64,000 bases of DNA. It comes from Paenibacillus peoriae (GTDB lineage: Bacteria; Bacillota; Bacilli; Paenibacillales; Paenibacillaceae). The stretch lies in the NCBI RefSeq assembly GCF_022531965.1, contig NZ_CP092831.1:2608501-2672500 (forward strand), in the 5' to 3' direction. The notes below the pieces were generated by a model, which was given only the letters and a program-made list of their open reading frames with translations, was not told the DNA's origin and did not search any database. The position numbers and the translations under genes are program-made. This document shows, piece by piece, positions 8,846 to 17,466 of this stretch; the stretch's first letter is position 1, and each line of letters starts with the position of its first letter.

Positions 8846-9064
8846 CTAGCCTGCGGGATAAGGTTTTTTTTGTTTCGTTCTGTTTAACAAGTAGTCTGTG
8901 CTTGTGTTATGGAAATCAGCTAGTTTGATTAGAATCCTTGTAGGAATATCAACATCGCCGCGTTCGTAATTGCTATAAATTCGTTGACTGCAATTCAAAT
9001 ATTCAGCCATTTGGGATTGAGTCAAATCTCTATCTTCACGCAAATCTCGGATCCTTTGGTACAT
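8846..9064 (-). CDS. XRE-family HTH regulator, copy 2
   Basis: A 72-residue HTH repressor nearly identical to copy 1, including the identical core LNCSQRIYSNYERG and the same C-terminal PYPAG. GGAGGTGAGAAG precedes the ATG. Its upstream region repeats the two TAGCGA palindromes and the AGTCAGAGG segment seen at copy 1, but no DUF6809 gene follows on the other side. This is therefore a duplicated regulatory module that has lost its target gene. Both copies probably recognise the same sites. Confidence 0.88.
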   Translation of the reverse strand: MYQRIRDLREDRDLTQSQMAEYLNCSQRIYSNYERGDVDIPTRILIKLADFHNTSTDYLLNRTKQKKPYPAG

Positions 9065-9092
9065 CTTCTCACCTCCAAACCTAGAATATCCC

Positions 9093-9133
9093 AGCGAAAT
9101 AATCGCTATTTATTTTTAGCGAATATTTCGCTA
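9093..9133. promoter_or_regulatory. Palindromic operators upstream of XRE copy 2
   Basis: AGCGAAATAATCGCT (9093-9107) and TAGCGAATATTTCGCTA (9117-9133), the same half-sites and order as at 8391-8435. The second palindrome is slightly degenerate compared with copy 1. Confidence 0.7.
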
Positions 9134-9605
9134 TTTAGTCAGAGGATTTCATTTAGGTTTAGAGCATGAAGGGAACAAACGTATGTGCATCCATTTATTG
9201 TTTGAAGTATATGATTTTGAGACTCAATATTTTTACCAAATATGCGCACCCACCGTTTCTTACTGCGCTTGCTTCTGTAGACATGATTTATGTTCCCTAA
9301 TTTGGTTTGTTGAAAAATCAAAAGGCCGGCACATTGGCCGACCTGGTTCACCGAGGCTCGAAAGCGGCGGGGTGTTCCTTATTTAATTTTCCATGATATA
9401 AATATATCATGCTAAAAGTCTAACGAACGGCCATCATTCGGTCAAAAGTTATTTAATAAACAGTCTCTTTTCACAGGTTATAATAACCATTTATTGTCCA
9501 AATACTATGAATAGATATTATTACAGGAAAAAACAACTACTATATTCCTCTATTTTACAAATATATATAATTCATGTTAGTATATTGAAGAAAAATATCA
9601 AATAT
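9134..9605. other. 470-base interval without a recognised gene
   Basis: The start repeats a few bases of the copy-1 module (AGTCAGAGG, then CATGAAGG). Further on there is a 9-bp inverted repeat CATGATATA/TATATCATG at 9392-9411, and AT-rich sequence with a TATAAT-like element near 9568. No frame is supported by a ribosome site. Confidence 0.4.
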
Positions 9606-10103
9606 ATGAAGAGAGTTGCCAACACCGTAGAATCTTCTATAACTTCAGAGACTAAGATAGACTTGGAAAATGGAATTGTTGATGAAAGAGTAGAGCAAGA
9701 ATTAAGACAAGTTGATTATGATGACCTTTTCAAAACTGTAGGCATTAATCTTGGAATGGTCGATACTCAACGTCCATCTGGGGAAGTAAGTACACAAGGC
9801 TGGAGATCAAAGTTCGCAAAGGAAGTAGCGTTAGAATTAATTTCTAAACTAAAAAATATTGGATCACGTGCTTGGAATGAACAGATAAAAATTTATGTAG
9901 ATAAGATACCACTTTTGACCGACGGTGCAAAAGAAACTTTGAAATATTATCTTGGTTATCAAGTAATAATGCAAGCTTTGGATATCATGGTAGATTTCAC
10001 AGGCACAGCAGAGGACGGTCTTGCTTACGCCTTAAAATATGTTGGGTTGCCTGCGTGGTTGGCCGAACCCGCATCCAGAGCTATTGTCTTCTTCTTGCTG
10101 TAA
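9606..10103 (+). CDS. Unrecognised protein with hydrophobic C-terminus
   Basis: A frame open from 9507 to 10103. The first 33 codons look like translated AT-rich spacer, so the ATG at 9606 (165 residues) is preferred, though neither start has a good ribosome site. The N-terminal half is acidic and polar (SSITSETKIDLENGIVDERV, then VDYDDLFKT). The middle has a positively charged helix (SKFAKEVALELISKLKN). The last 60 residues are hydrophobic or amphipathic and the protein stops inside a hydrophobic stretch (ASRAIVFFLL). No family recognised. A small two-helix membrane protein gene follows 24 bases later, and a terminator closes the pair. A secreted or membrane-active peptide precursor with a partner is one possibility, but only an inference. 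Confidence 0.6.
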   Translation: MKRVANTVESSITSETKIDLENGIVDERVEQELRQVDYDDLFKTVGINLGMVDTQRPSGEVSTQGWRSKFAKEVALELISKLKNIGSRAWNEQIKIYVDKIPLLTDGAKETLKYYLGYQVIMQALDIMVDFTGTAEDGLAYALKYVGLPAWLAEPASRAIVFFLL

Positions 10104-10127
10104 AATCGGAAAAAAGGGGGACTAAAC

Positions 10128-10307
10128 GTGTACATACTCGCATTGATTATACTTATTACTACAGGTTTGGTATCCATAGCTGATATTTTGTTTGATATAA
10201 AAGATTCCGGTGAAGGAATCAGGTTGATGGTTAAAACTTCACAGGCTCTATTCTTTTTATCATTGTTGTTTTTTACAGTAAAAAGCGGTACCAAGAAAAG
10301 AGACTGA
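10128..10307 (+). CDS. Small two-helix membrane protein
   Basis: Fifty-nine codons from GTG at 10128, with AAAAAAGGGGG ending 7 bases upstream. The product begins VYILALIILITTGLVSIADI, has a short charged loop (FDIKDSGEGIR), a second helix (ALFFLSLLFFTV) and a basic tail (KSGTKKRD). Topology with a basic tail is common among bacteriocin immunity proteins and small membrane regulators, but nothing specific is recognised. Co-transcribed with the preceding gene and ending just before a strong terminator. Confidence 0.65.
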   Translation: MYILALIILITTGLVSIADILFDIKDSGEGIRLMVKTSQALFFLSLLFFTVKSGTKKRD

Positions 10308-10322
10308 ACTCGTCACACACAG

Positions 10323-10365
10323 AAAAAGGGTGGAGTTGATAAACTATATCAACTCCACCCTTTTT
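10323..10365 (+). terminator. Strong intrinsic terminator
   Basis: Near-perfect long hairpin with stem arms AAAAAGGGTGGAGTTGAT and ATCAACTCCACCCTTTTT. It closes the 9606-10307 pair. Confidence 0.93.
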
Positions 10366-10534
10366 AGTTATTCGTCGTACGTGTTGATATAATCGCTCCT
10401 TCTCCTGGCTTAGCAAACAACTTCACTTCCGCAAGGCAAAAGACGTGACCGGGCGGATCATTCATAACGACTAGGAATTCCAGATACACAATAACAATTA
10501 TTTATTTAATGTATGCAATTTACAAATGGTATTA

Positions 10535-10597
10535 TTGTCACCATGTTGACGATAATACAAAATGCTGTTATTGTAATTATAGTCAGTATGGTGACAA
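10535..10597. promoter_or_regulatory. Long inverted repeat upstream of the MarR gene
   Basis: Left arm TTGTCACCATGTTGAC (10535-10550) and right arm GTCAGTATGGTGACAA (10582-10597) are inverted around an AT-rich core holding TAATAC- and TATTGTAATTATA-type promoter elements. A likely autoregulatory operator of the MarR protein that starts 21 bases further on. Confidence 0.65.
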
Positions 10598-10618
10598 AAA
10601 AAAGAAAAGGATATATTT

Positions 10619-11179
10619 ATGGAATATTCTAAAGCGCTTAGAGAGTTATATATAATGCAACAAACTTACGCTACTTTTTTTTCCGTTACTAATAAGTTGC
10701 AAATACAAGGCGACAACTATTTTGAGAAATTAACATCACGACAGTACATGATCATGCTGGCAATAGCTCATTTGCCAGAGGATGAAACAACACTTGTTAA
10801 TATTGCAAGAAAGTTAGAAACAAGCAAACAAAGCGCACAAAAGCTTATAGTCAATTTAGAGAATAAAGGATACCTAATTACGACGCCAAGCAAACGGGAC
10901 AAACGTGCAATTAACGTGGAAATCACGGAATTAGGGAAAAGAGTCATGCTGGAATGTGGTGAGAAAGCAATATGCCTAATGGCAGATATTTTTAATGGAT
11001 TCACAACTGAAGAATTAGAAGTGTTATGGAGTTTATTGAAAAGAATATATGGTGCTCACAACGAAGAGTACGTTGGTTTTGAGGAAGATGTAAATTATAA
11101 ATTTGAAGACTTGGAAGGGTTTCAAGAAGCACAAATTCGAGCTTTAGATAGCTTTATTTTACGGAGAAAGCATTTTTAA
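10619..11179 (+). CDS. MarR family regulator
   Basis: A 186-residue winged-helix MarR protein. The HTH and wing lie at about residues 60-105 (LVNIARKLETSKQSAQKLIV, then the wing segment SKRDKRAINVEITE). It is 30-40 residues longer than a typical MarR; the C-terminal extension is acidic (GFEEDVNYKFEDLEGFQEAQ). AAAAGG precedes the ATG. The hydrolase gene follows closely and is probably co-transcribed, so this is likely its repressor, acting at the inverted repeat upstream. Confidence 0.9.
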   Translation: MEYSKALRELYIMQQTYATFFSVTNKLQIQGDNYFEKLTSRQYMIMLAIAHLPEDETTLVNIARKLETSKQSAQKLIVNLENKGYLITTPSKRDKRAINVEITELGKRVMLECGEKAICLMADIFNGFTTEELEVLWSLLKRIYGAHNEEYVGFEEDVNYKFEDLEGFQEAQIRALDSFILRRKHF

Positions 11180-11233
11180 ATAATGGGAAACATTTTTCCA
11201 TCAAAATTCATTGCTACTTTTGGAGGTCGCGAG

Positions 11234-12508
11234 ATGAAATTACAAGTACAACCGAGAATTGCAATAATTGATGAAAAAATCGATTTTTGTGTCACCGGGT
11301 TACCACCAGAGGACAAAATAAAAATAACTGCATCCATGCATTTTCCTTGGGCAGTTAGTGAAAAGTATCAATCATTTGCTTGGTTTACTGCGGATTCAAA
11401 CGGTAGTGTTGATTTATCGAAACAGAAACCTGATTCTGGAACTTATGATTATATAGATAGTATGGGCCTTATTGCTTCTTTACAGAAGATTAATAGTGAG
11501 GGAGGAAATATCGCTCATAATATTTCAATAGATGGTAGTCTATTTATTGACATAGTATGTGAAAATGGACAAGATCGGGAATGCATAAGTCTAGAGCGTA
11601 TGTTTAAGTTACCGGAAGTGAAAAGACATCAGATTACTGATGCATTCGTGGGAGAGTTGTTTTACACTGAAAACTCAAATTATAAAACGATTGTAGTATT
11701 GGGTGGGTCTGATGGTGAACTAAGTGGTCTTTCGATTTTGTCAGGACCATTGGCATCTAGAGGTTTTAATGTTTTAACCGTTGGATATTTCAATGAAAAG
11801 GGATTGCCTAAAAAGCTTGAGGAAATTCCCCTTGAATATTTTGAAAAAGTGTTCTCTTGGCTTAAAAAGAATTCATTAACACGTACTAATGAAATATATG
11901 TACATGGTACATCTAAAGGTGGAGAATTGGCGTTACTTTTGGCGTCACGATATAAATTCATTTCTAAAGTTGTGGCTTCTGCACCTCATGCATATTGTTT
12001 TCAAGCGTTGGATGGTTTGATGAGTGGTAAAAATGTTTCATCATGGTCGTATGAAGGGAGATCATTACCATTTATACCAATTGATAATGAAATTTTTTAC
12101 GACCATCAGCGTCATTGCTTAGAAAAAAATATACCTTTTGGTTTTACTACTACATATAAAAAAAGTGTGGAAAGGGCAAGAAATAAAGAGGAGGCTCGAA
12201 TAAAAATAGAGAATGCAAATGCGAATTTATTGCTAATTGCAGGTCATCAAGATAATATTTGGAATACTCACGAGGCATGTGTAGAAATAATGAGTATTTT
12301 GAAAAAAAACAATTATAAATACAAATACAATCTTTTAGACTATAAGGATTTAGGTCACTCATTACCAATACCATTTATTATACCTTTAAGCGAAACATTG
12401 AACTTAAAAATGGGTGGAGGCGTTTTTACTTGTGGTGGTACTTTAAAAGGAAATTCTTTTGGTCAATCAGATTCTTGGCAGAAAACAATAGAATTTTTTA
12501 TGAATTAG
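11234..12508 (+). CDS. BAAT/acyl-CoA thioesterase-type hydrolase
   Basis: A 424-residue protein resembling bile acid-CoA:amino acid N-acyltransferase / acyl-CoA thioester hydrolase proteins: an N-terminal Ig-like beta domain (about residues 1-125, with the phrase DKIKITASMHFPWAVSEKYQ) and a C-terminal alpha/beta-hydrolase domain. The nucleophile elbow is GTSKGGELAL, with a late acid in AGHQDNIWNT and the His in DLGHS. The frame opens at ATG 11183, right after the MarR stop, but GGAGG sits 7 bases before the ATG at 11234, which is preferred. Such bacterial proteins often cleave or transfer acyl groups; some process beta-lactams or lipids. AT-rich like its neighbours. Confidence 0.85.
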   Translation: MKLQVQPRIAIIDEKIDFCVTGLPPEDKIKITASMHFPWAVSEKYQSFAWFTADSNGSVDLSKQKPDSGTYDYIDSMGLIASLQKINSEGGNIAHNISIDGSLFIDIVCENGQDRECISLERMFKLPEVKRHQITDAFVGELFYTENSNYKTIVVLGGSDGELSGLSILSGPLASRGFNVLTVGYFNEKGLPKKLEEIPLEYFEKVFSWLKKNSLTRTNEIYVHGTSKGGELALLLASRYKFISKVVASAPHAYCFQALDGLMSGKNVSSWSYEGRSLPFIPIDNEIFYDHQRHCLEKNIPFGFTTTYKKSVERARNKEEARIKIENANANLLLIAGHQDNIWNTHEACVEIMSILKKNNYKYKYNLLDYKDLGHSLPIPFIIPLSETLNLKMGGGVFTCGGTLKGNSFGQSDSWQKTIEFFMN

Positions 12509-12509
12509 G

Positions 12510-12782
12510 GCGTGTCTTCAAACTCAGGCAAGCCAAACAATAATGGTTGCCAAGGCAAAAAAAGACTTGAATGTACACGCCATTTTACATAGTGAGTCGC
12601 CAGACGACGATAAATTCTTTACTTTATTAAAGAGCATTCCACCAAATAACGTTTTTTTGTAAACGATCTTATCATATTTTAGGATGACTCGGCGATTTTT
12701 TTCGGGAATCACTGGAATAGCCTGTTGTTCCTTCAAAAACATGCGAATGGCATGGATATCTTACGCGCGGTCGTCAATCGTA
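12510..12782 (-). pseudogene. IS5-family (IS427-type) transposase remnant, C-terminal end
   Basis: Minus-strand codons read DDRA, a stop, DIHAIRMFLKEQQAIPVIPE, then KYDKIVYKK, followed by a frameshift, and end MACTFKSFFALATIIVWL. This matches the end of IS5/IS427 transposases, where HLVECFFNKIK should stand at the frameshift. GGGCGTGTCTTCAAACTC at about 12508-12525 resembles an IS5-type terminal repeat. Only about 270 bases remain, abutting the methyltransferase stop codon. Confidence 0.8.
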
Positions 12783-13532
12783 CTAGGCTCCATGTTTTTT
12801 TCGACAAACACTAATGATGGAAGGAGATAAAGGAGTGAAAGGTGTTTTATCCCAGTCCGAATATTGATTTTCGAAAAAAAAGCCGCGGCTCGTTAATAAA
12901 CGCTGAAGCGTGTCATTATCAGTAAAGCGACATGCAATTCGAGAAGTTGTTTTCTCCGATCCCCAATCACGGAACGTGACCCAGTGCATGATCTGGTTAC
13001 TTGAATCATACGACTGTGTCCCAGATACCTTGACTTTAATTCCATCTTTATCGATAAAATTTCCCCAGATGCTTTCCTCTTGGTTAGATAAATCGGTTCC
13101 CAAGGGGTTTCGTGTTTCAAAAATAAACAACCCATTTGACTCTAGGTGCTTATAGACGGTTTCGAGTAAGGCTCGTTGATCCGCATCGCTCAAAAATGCC
13201 TGGAATGCATTTCCTGTCAAATAAATCATGGAAAAACGCTTTTCGGATTCGAATGTACGAGCATCAGCTTCAATAAAATCCACAGGCAAACCTTGAGCTT
13301 TAACTCGCGCATATTCAAGCATCGATGAAGAAATATCAACACCTGTTATATGTATCCCCGATTTTGATAAATGAATGGTTGTCAATCCTGTACCACATGC
13401 AAGTTCCAAAACTTCGCCTGGGTTCAATCTAGCAATATCAAGATAGAAATTATATTTATTAATCTCGTCGCCAAATTCAAGATCATAATTAATCGGGTCT
13501 CGATACTCTTCAAGATTATCGTGATCTATCAA
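12783..13532 (-). CDS. Class I SAM-dependent methyltransferase
   Basis: A 249-residue Rossmann-fold methyltransferase. The AdoMet motif VLELACGTGLTTIHL is at about residues 40-54, followed by GVDISSSMLEYAR (motif post-I) and a DARTF acidic turn. The C-terminal half (WVTFRDWG) resembles small-molecule methyltransferases of the Methyltransf_25 type. Its last codons (KKHGA then TAG) run right up to the IS5 remnant, so insertion may have changed the natural C-terminus by a few residues. Substrate unknown. Confidence 0.9.
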   Translation of the reverse strand: MIDHDNLEEYRDPINYDLEFGDEINKYNFYLDIARLNPGEVLELACGTGLTTIHLSKSGIHITGVDISSSMLEYARVKAQGLPVDFIEADARTFESEKRFSMIYLTGNAFQAFLSDADQRALLETVYKHLESNGLFIFETRNPLGTDLSNQEESIWGNFIDKDGIKVKVSGTQSYDSSNQIMHWVTFRDWGSEKTTSRIACRFTDNDTLQRLLTSRGFFFENQYSDWDKTPFTPLSPSIISVCRKKHGA

Positions 13533-13911
13533 TATAAATCATCCCTTCACTACAATACGATTTCTTTAAATCGTCCTTCATCATACCATACATTTCTGGG
13601 TATTGATATAAATGGAAACCGTGTTGAAGTTTTATGAAAACGGACTGACGCACCAGCACTTTTAAAATAAAAAAGCCGCTAATTTAGCGGATCGGATGAG
13701 ACAATCGTTTCGTCTTTTCATTTGAAAATAAATTTTACCATCACCTTGACTGAAATCATAGTTTTATAGTTTGAAGACATACTCTAGTATAAGAGCCGCA
13801 AGGTTCGATACCGATTTAACATCAATAGAAAGGATGACCTACTGAGGGATGCCATAACCTAATTAAAAAGCGCTGATTTGCGTATACGTGATGTTAAGGG
13901 AGAACTTTATA
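13533..13911. other. Intergenic interval
   Basis: No coding frame is supported. A hairpin CCGCTAATTTAGCGG at 13676-13690 followed on the minus strand by CTTTTTTATTTT looks like a minus-strand terminator, although no minus-strand gene now ends there. It is probably a leftover from a rearrangement. Confidence 0.4.
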
Positions 13912-14232
13912 TTGAAGAACGATAAAGGGGCAGCGTTTAAAATGGAAAAAATAATGGATGTTAGTATAACTTTTGAGTCAAAAGATGAAGGTACAATTTT
14001 AGTAGGAACAAACAAAGGATTAGACCATTTAACCTACCCAGAAATAAAAAAAATCATAGGTGATAAAATTCTTATTAAAAATGCAGATCAAATTGAGACG
14101 GTATTAAGCGTTAGCTCTGTTCAAATTTCAACCTCAATGGCTGAAAGGAAAAATATTGGAATATGCATTGGCAAGTTAGCATCTCATGATCTTGTTCAAG
14201 TTGGGGCAAGTATTTACAGTATAGAAGAATAA
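13912..14232 (+). CDS. Hypothetical 106-residue protein
   Basis: Not recognised. Candidate starts are TTG 13912 (AAGGGAG at nine bases) and ATG 13942 (AAAGGGG at eleven bases); the first is used here. The product alternates short beta strands and turns (KIMDVSITFESKDEGTILVG, SSVQISTSMAERKNIGI) and ends KLASHDLVQVGASIYSIEE, suggesting a compact beta-rich domain without signal peptide or membrane segment. Single gene closed by a terminator. Confidence 0.6.
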   Translation: MKNDKGAAFKMEKIMDVSITFESKDEGTILVGTNKGLDHLTYPEIKKIIGDKILIKNADQIETVLSVSSVQISTSMAERKNIGICIGKLASHDLVQVGASIYSIEE

Positions 14233-14287
14233 TTAATATATTGTAGACAAAATGAGATTTGTTGCTGTCAAATAAAATGCTTAAAAA

Positions 14288-14327
14288 GGTGGTTCCCCCA
14301 AAAGGGGAAACCATCTGAATTTTTTTA
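14288..14327 (+). terminator. Intrinsic terminator
   Basis: GGTGGTTCCCC / GGGGAAACCATC hairpin followed by a T tract. Ends the 13912 gene. Confidence 0.85.
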
Positions 14328-14358
14328 TGCGAGAAATTATAGTATTCATTCCTCTTTG

Positions 14359-14849
14359 TTATAGAAATTTCTTCATTTCATTAAATGCTAACTCCCTGTG
14401 ACCTGCTTGGCAGTGTTGCTCACCCCCGTTTCTTTAGTAAATACTTTGGTTGTAATGGAAGCAGCATTGATTAATTCTTGTTGAATTTGTGCGAGTCGGC
14501 TAATGGGTACGTATTGATCATCTTCTCCAGCTAGTAAAAGAACATCTTGATTAATGAATGCTCCAATGCCGTGCATCGTGTGCTTTTCGAAATTTTTAAT
14601 GAGATCAAAAGGCGTTGCTTCACCGGTATTTTCCATCCCTTTGGTAATCTTCCAATGCAAATCAATATTGTGAGTCATCATCTGTTCGAATAATAGATTC
14701 ACTTGATCTACTTCATTACGATCGACTAGTTGCACTATGTTCAGGTAAGTTTCTTCTGGCATTCCCATTTTTAAGGCATCTAAACCACAATGGAAAATGT
14801 TAAAAGCAACTACTTCATCGATTCTCTTTTCGAAGGCTGCTGCAAGCAT
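14359..14849 (-). pseudogene. Alpha/beta hydrolase fragment, frameshifted and 5'-truncated
   Basis: Minus-strand sequence encodes the C-terminal part of an alpha/beta hydrolase: MLAAAFEKRIDEVVAFNIF (following what should be the GxSxGG elbow), the acid turn LLAGEDDQYVPISRL, then a frameshift in the run of five C at 14423-14427. In the other frame the expected ending appears, GEQHCQAGHRELAFNEMKKF, with a stop at 14359-14361. Restoring one base in that run joins the catalytic-His region to the rest. The N-terminal half is missing where the IS4-type element begins. Confidence 0.8.
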
Positions 14850-14916
14850 AGCTAAATAACTGTACTTGCCAATAATCGCTTCAATAATTTGTAAGTTTTA
14901 AGAGCTGACAGTATCC

Positions 14917-16104
14917 CTATGCAACGCTTAGCCATGTTTTAATTTGGTCTAATGTTGCCCCGCTTTTGGCTTGGTTGTAAATATAATCAATCATGTCATG
15001 CTTTTTCTGGATACGGTAGTGATGTAACCCATCGTTTAAACTTCCTTGGCTGTCATACTGGCAATACAACGCAGAAAACATGAGCAGGGTCAAGTAACGG
15101 TCAATCGCCTGAGTAGATCGAACCTGCTAACGATCCATGGCCAGTTGTACTTTCGCAGTTCGAAAATACGCTTCAATGTCCCAACGTTTGCTGTAATAGC
15201 ATAGAATCTCTTCATTGCTCAGTGAAATATCCGTGCTCAGAAAGGCCTTCATCTGCTTAGGTTCAAAGCCATCTCCATCTTTCCAACATAGGAGCAGGGC
15301 GGCATTTTCCAAGAGATTGAGCTTCCCTTCATAGCGATATACTCGGTAAGCGGAGGAGCCGATCGTCACCAGAACGGTATCCGATTTCGAGATATAGGAA
15401 GCAAAGTTTTTGAGCGATTGCCAGATGCCTTGAGGGTAGAAGATACGGTTCGTTTTCAAACCACTAATCACATGAAAGCCACGTTCCGCGCTCGTTTGAA
15501 GTACTGAAGCAGACGGATACCAGGAGTCCATTAGAACGTAAGTTCGGCACGTCGACATCGGAACAGACCGAATCATTTCACAAGCCAAATCGATTTTGCT
15601 TTTGCTTCCGGATCGTAACGTTCTGAGGCAAAGGGGAAAACCCGGTCACCCGAACGAAGCAAGGCTTGGACAACAACATGCCCGTAGACGGACTGACCTT
15701 TGAGATGAGAATGTTGAAACGAAGCCCCTTGAATCCTATGCGTAGCCTGTGACGAAGGCTTGGTTTTTCACATACGGTATCGTCAAGGATGACAAAAAAG
15801 GGGCCATGACCCGTTGAGCGATTTCCCTCATCTGCTGGAAAGCGACATGTTGAATAATACGTTTCAGGTAAGACGCGTTCCAGTTTCCGTGAGTTAAGAA
15901 ATGAATCAAGGTTCTGCGGTCTCGATCCTGTAAACTTTCTCGGTGAATATCCGTTAAGGTACCTGAAAATCCGGTCGAAAGCATACCGTCTACGAAGTGC
16001 TTGATGTGATGAAGCACCAGTTTTGAGAAATACAGCGGAAGTTTCCATTGTTCCGACCGATTGTTCCAATGATTTTGTTGTGATAAAGTATACGTATGAG
16101 ACAT
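14917..16104 (-). mobile_element. Decayed IS4-family insertion sequence (transposase pseudogene)
   Basis: Pieces of one transposase of about 395 residues on the minus strand. N-terminus 16104-15736 (WNNRSEQWKLPLYFSKLVLH); middle in another frame with FVILDDTVCEK (first catalytic Asp region) near 15785; then 15588-15127 with YVLMDSWYPSASVL (second Asp) and YYSKRWDIEAYFRTAKVQLA (the Glu-containing YREK-like signature). A TAG at 15127-15129 follows MDR, after which the reading continues QVRSTQAIDRYLTLL to the natural end SVA-TAG at 14917-14919. At least two frameshifts and one nonsense codon, so not functional. Terminal repeats were not located with confidence. Confidence 0.85.
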
Positions 16105-16295
16105 ATCTTGTTCTCCTCTGCGTGGAGTGGTTGGTGGTACTTCTATTTTACGCAGAGAGTCAAGGGTGTCTCTTTTTACATTTCATAGAACTGATTTTGG
16201 GCAAGTAAAGTTAATCAAGCTAAGGGGTGGGGGGTTCATGAAACAGGTAAGTAGGTTATAGTGATAGATGGAAAAATAGAGTGGAGGAGTTAAGT

Positions 16296-17234
16296 ATGGT
16301 CAAACAACGCAAGATTTTACTAACCGCAACTATAGTCTATACCATTATTGTACTTTATTTTATGTTCTTCGCTTTCGGCAGAGGAGAGGCTTCGGAACAA
16401 ATTTCCAGCTACACCTTTATTTTTATGCCCGAGAACTTCATTAGTTTGCCGTCTCCAGCTGATCTCCTGCATCCCAGCCTAATGAGTATGGTGGCTTTCG
16501 GGAACACTATTGCGTTTATTCCTTTCGGTATATTGATTCCATGGCTGTACCGGGTCAGCTTCGTCCGGTTCATCACCTTATTCTTCATCGCGATTCTTGT
16601 GCTGGAAACGATCCAGGCCCTTACATTCCTGGGCAGCTTCGATATCAACGACGCTCTTCAGAATTCGATTGGAGCAGCCCTCGGTTTTGGGGCGTACAAG
16701 CTTGGTTTCCGTTACCGGAGTCTCGGGCGCAATCTGGTGGCAACGGCTATATCGGGTATGGTTCTTTTTATAGCTTTATGGGGATTAGGGGTGGCGGTAG
16801 ACAAAATAACAACTAAAGTAGAAGGTCCGTTTGTGGCGATCACTGAATGGACGGACAACTCGGGCAATTCATCCACCGGAGACAAACCGGACCGTATTCA
16901 AATCAACGGACAGAAGATACCGCTCCGCTATAACCTATATAGCGCTGAAGGCGGAGATTCCAGAACGTTCACGTACAAGTCTGAGGGACAGACGATTTTC
17001 TCCTTCGATTACGGATGCCCCGAACCAACGGATTATTCCGGTAGTATCAGTGTTACTCGGGATGGCAAGGAGATCATGAGCAATTCTGGAGAACTTCAGC
17101 GTACTAATCCTGATCTGTTCCCTTCGCTATTCAAGATTCCGCTTGAGCCGGGGGATGAGCTGAAGATCACGATTAAGGGCGACATGAAAGCATGGGATGT
17201 CGGGTATACGCGGATGCAGTATTTCTGGAACTGA
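16296..17234 (+). CDS. VanZ-like membrane protein with C-terminal extracytoplasmic domain
   Basis: A 312-residue protein. The N-terminal half is a VanZ-like domain with helices at about residues 7-25, 70-90, 95-115 and 145-165 and the family phrases FGNTIAFIPFGIL and ETIQALTFLGSFDINDALQN. The C-terminal half (about 180-312) is a soluble beta-rich domain (RIQINGQKIPLRYNLY, SISVTRDGKEIM), likely outside the cell. The frame opens at GTG 16281, but that codon overlaps the GGAGGAG ribosome site that serves ATG 16296. VanZ relatives are linked to envelope and glycopeptide tolerance; the role here is unproven. Confidence 0.85.
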   Translation: MVKQRKILLTATIVYTIIVLYFMFFAFGRGEASEQISSYTFIFMPENFISLPSPADLLHPSLMSMVAFGNTIAFIPFGILIPWLYRVSFVRFITLFFIAILVLETIQALTFLGSFDINDALQNSIGAALGFGAYKLGFRYRSLGRNLVATAISGMVLFIALWGLGVAVDKITTKVEGPFVAITEWTDNSGNSSTGDKPDRIQINGQKIPLRYNLYSAEGGDSRTFTYKSEGQTIFSFDYGCPEPTDYSGSISVTRDGKEIMSNSGELQRTNPDLFPSLFKIPLEPGDELKITIKGDMKAWDVGYTRMQYFWN

Positions 17235-17277
17235 GTGCTTAAAGGGATTTCGCCGCCATTTTATCATGAATAACACC

Positions 17278-17307
17278 TAGCGCTTGGGTTTTCAAGCGTT
17301 TTTTTTG
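17278..17307 (+). terminator. Intrinsic terminator
   Basis: CGCTTG / CAAGCG hairpin followed by eight T. Ends the VanZ-like gene. Confidence 0.8.
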
Positions 17308-17466
17308 TACTTTTGAGAAACTTGGTTATAACCTAGGCTGGTTGGTTGTCCAATCGGGTATTTTAAAGGAGCTGAAGGACTGGAGAACGATCGAATCCTC
17401 ATGAATTTCATCATTTTAAGCATCTCTTCCATGTAAGAATCATACCCACCAAAGACAATAATCCTT

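Noticed and set aside
9183..9386. Plus-strand frame of 67 codons in the XRE copy-2 flank
   Set aside because: No ribosome site and no similarity; it crosses inverted and AT-rich spacer.
16105..16295. Terminal inverted repeats of the IS4-type element
   Set aside because: TGTAAAAAGAGACACCC at the right and TGTAAGTTTTAAGAGCTG at the left share only short stretches; too weak to call as ends.
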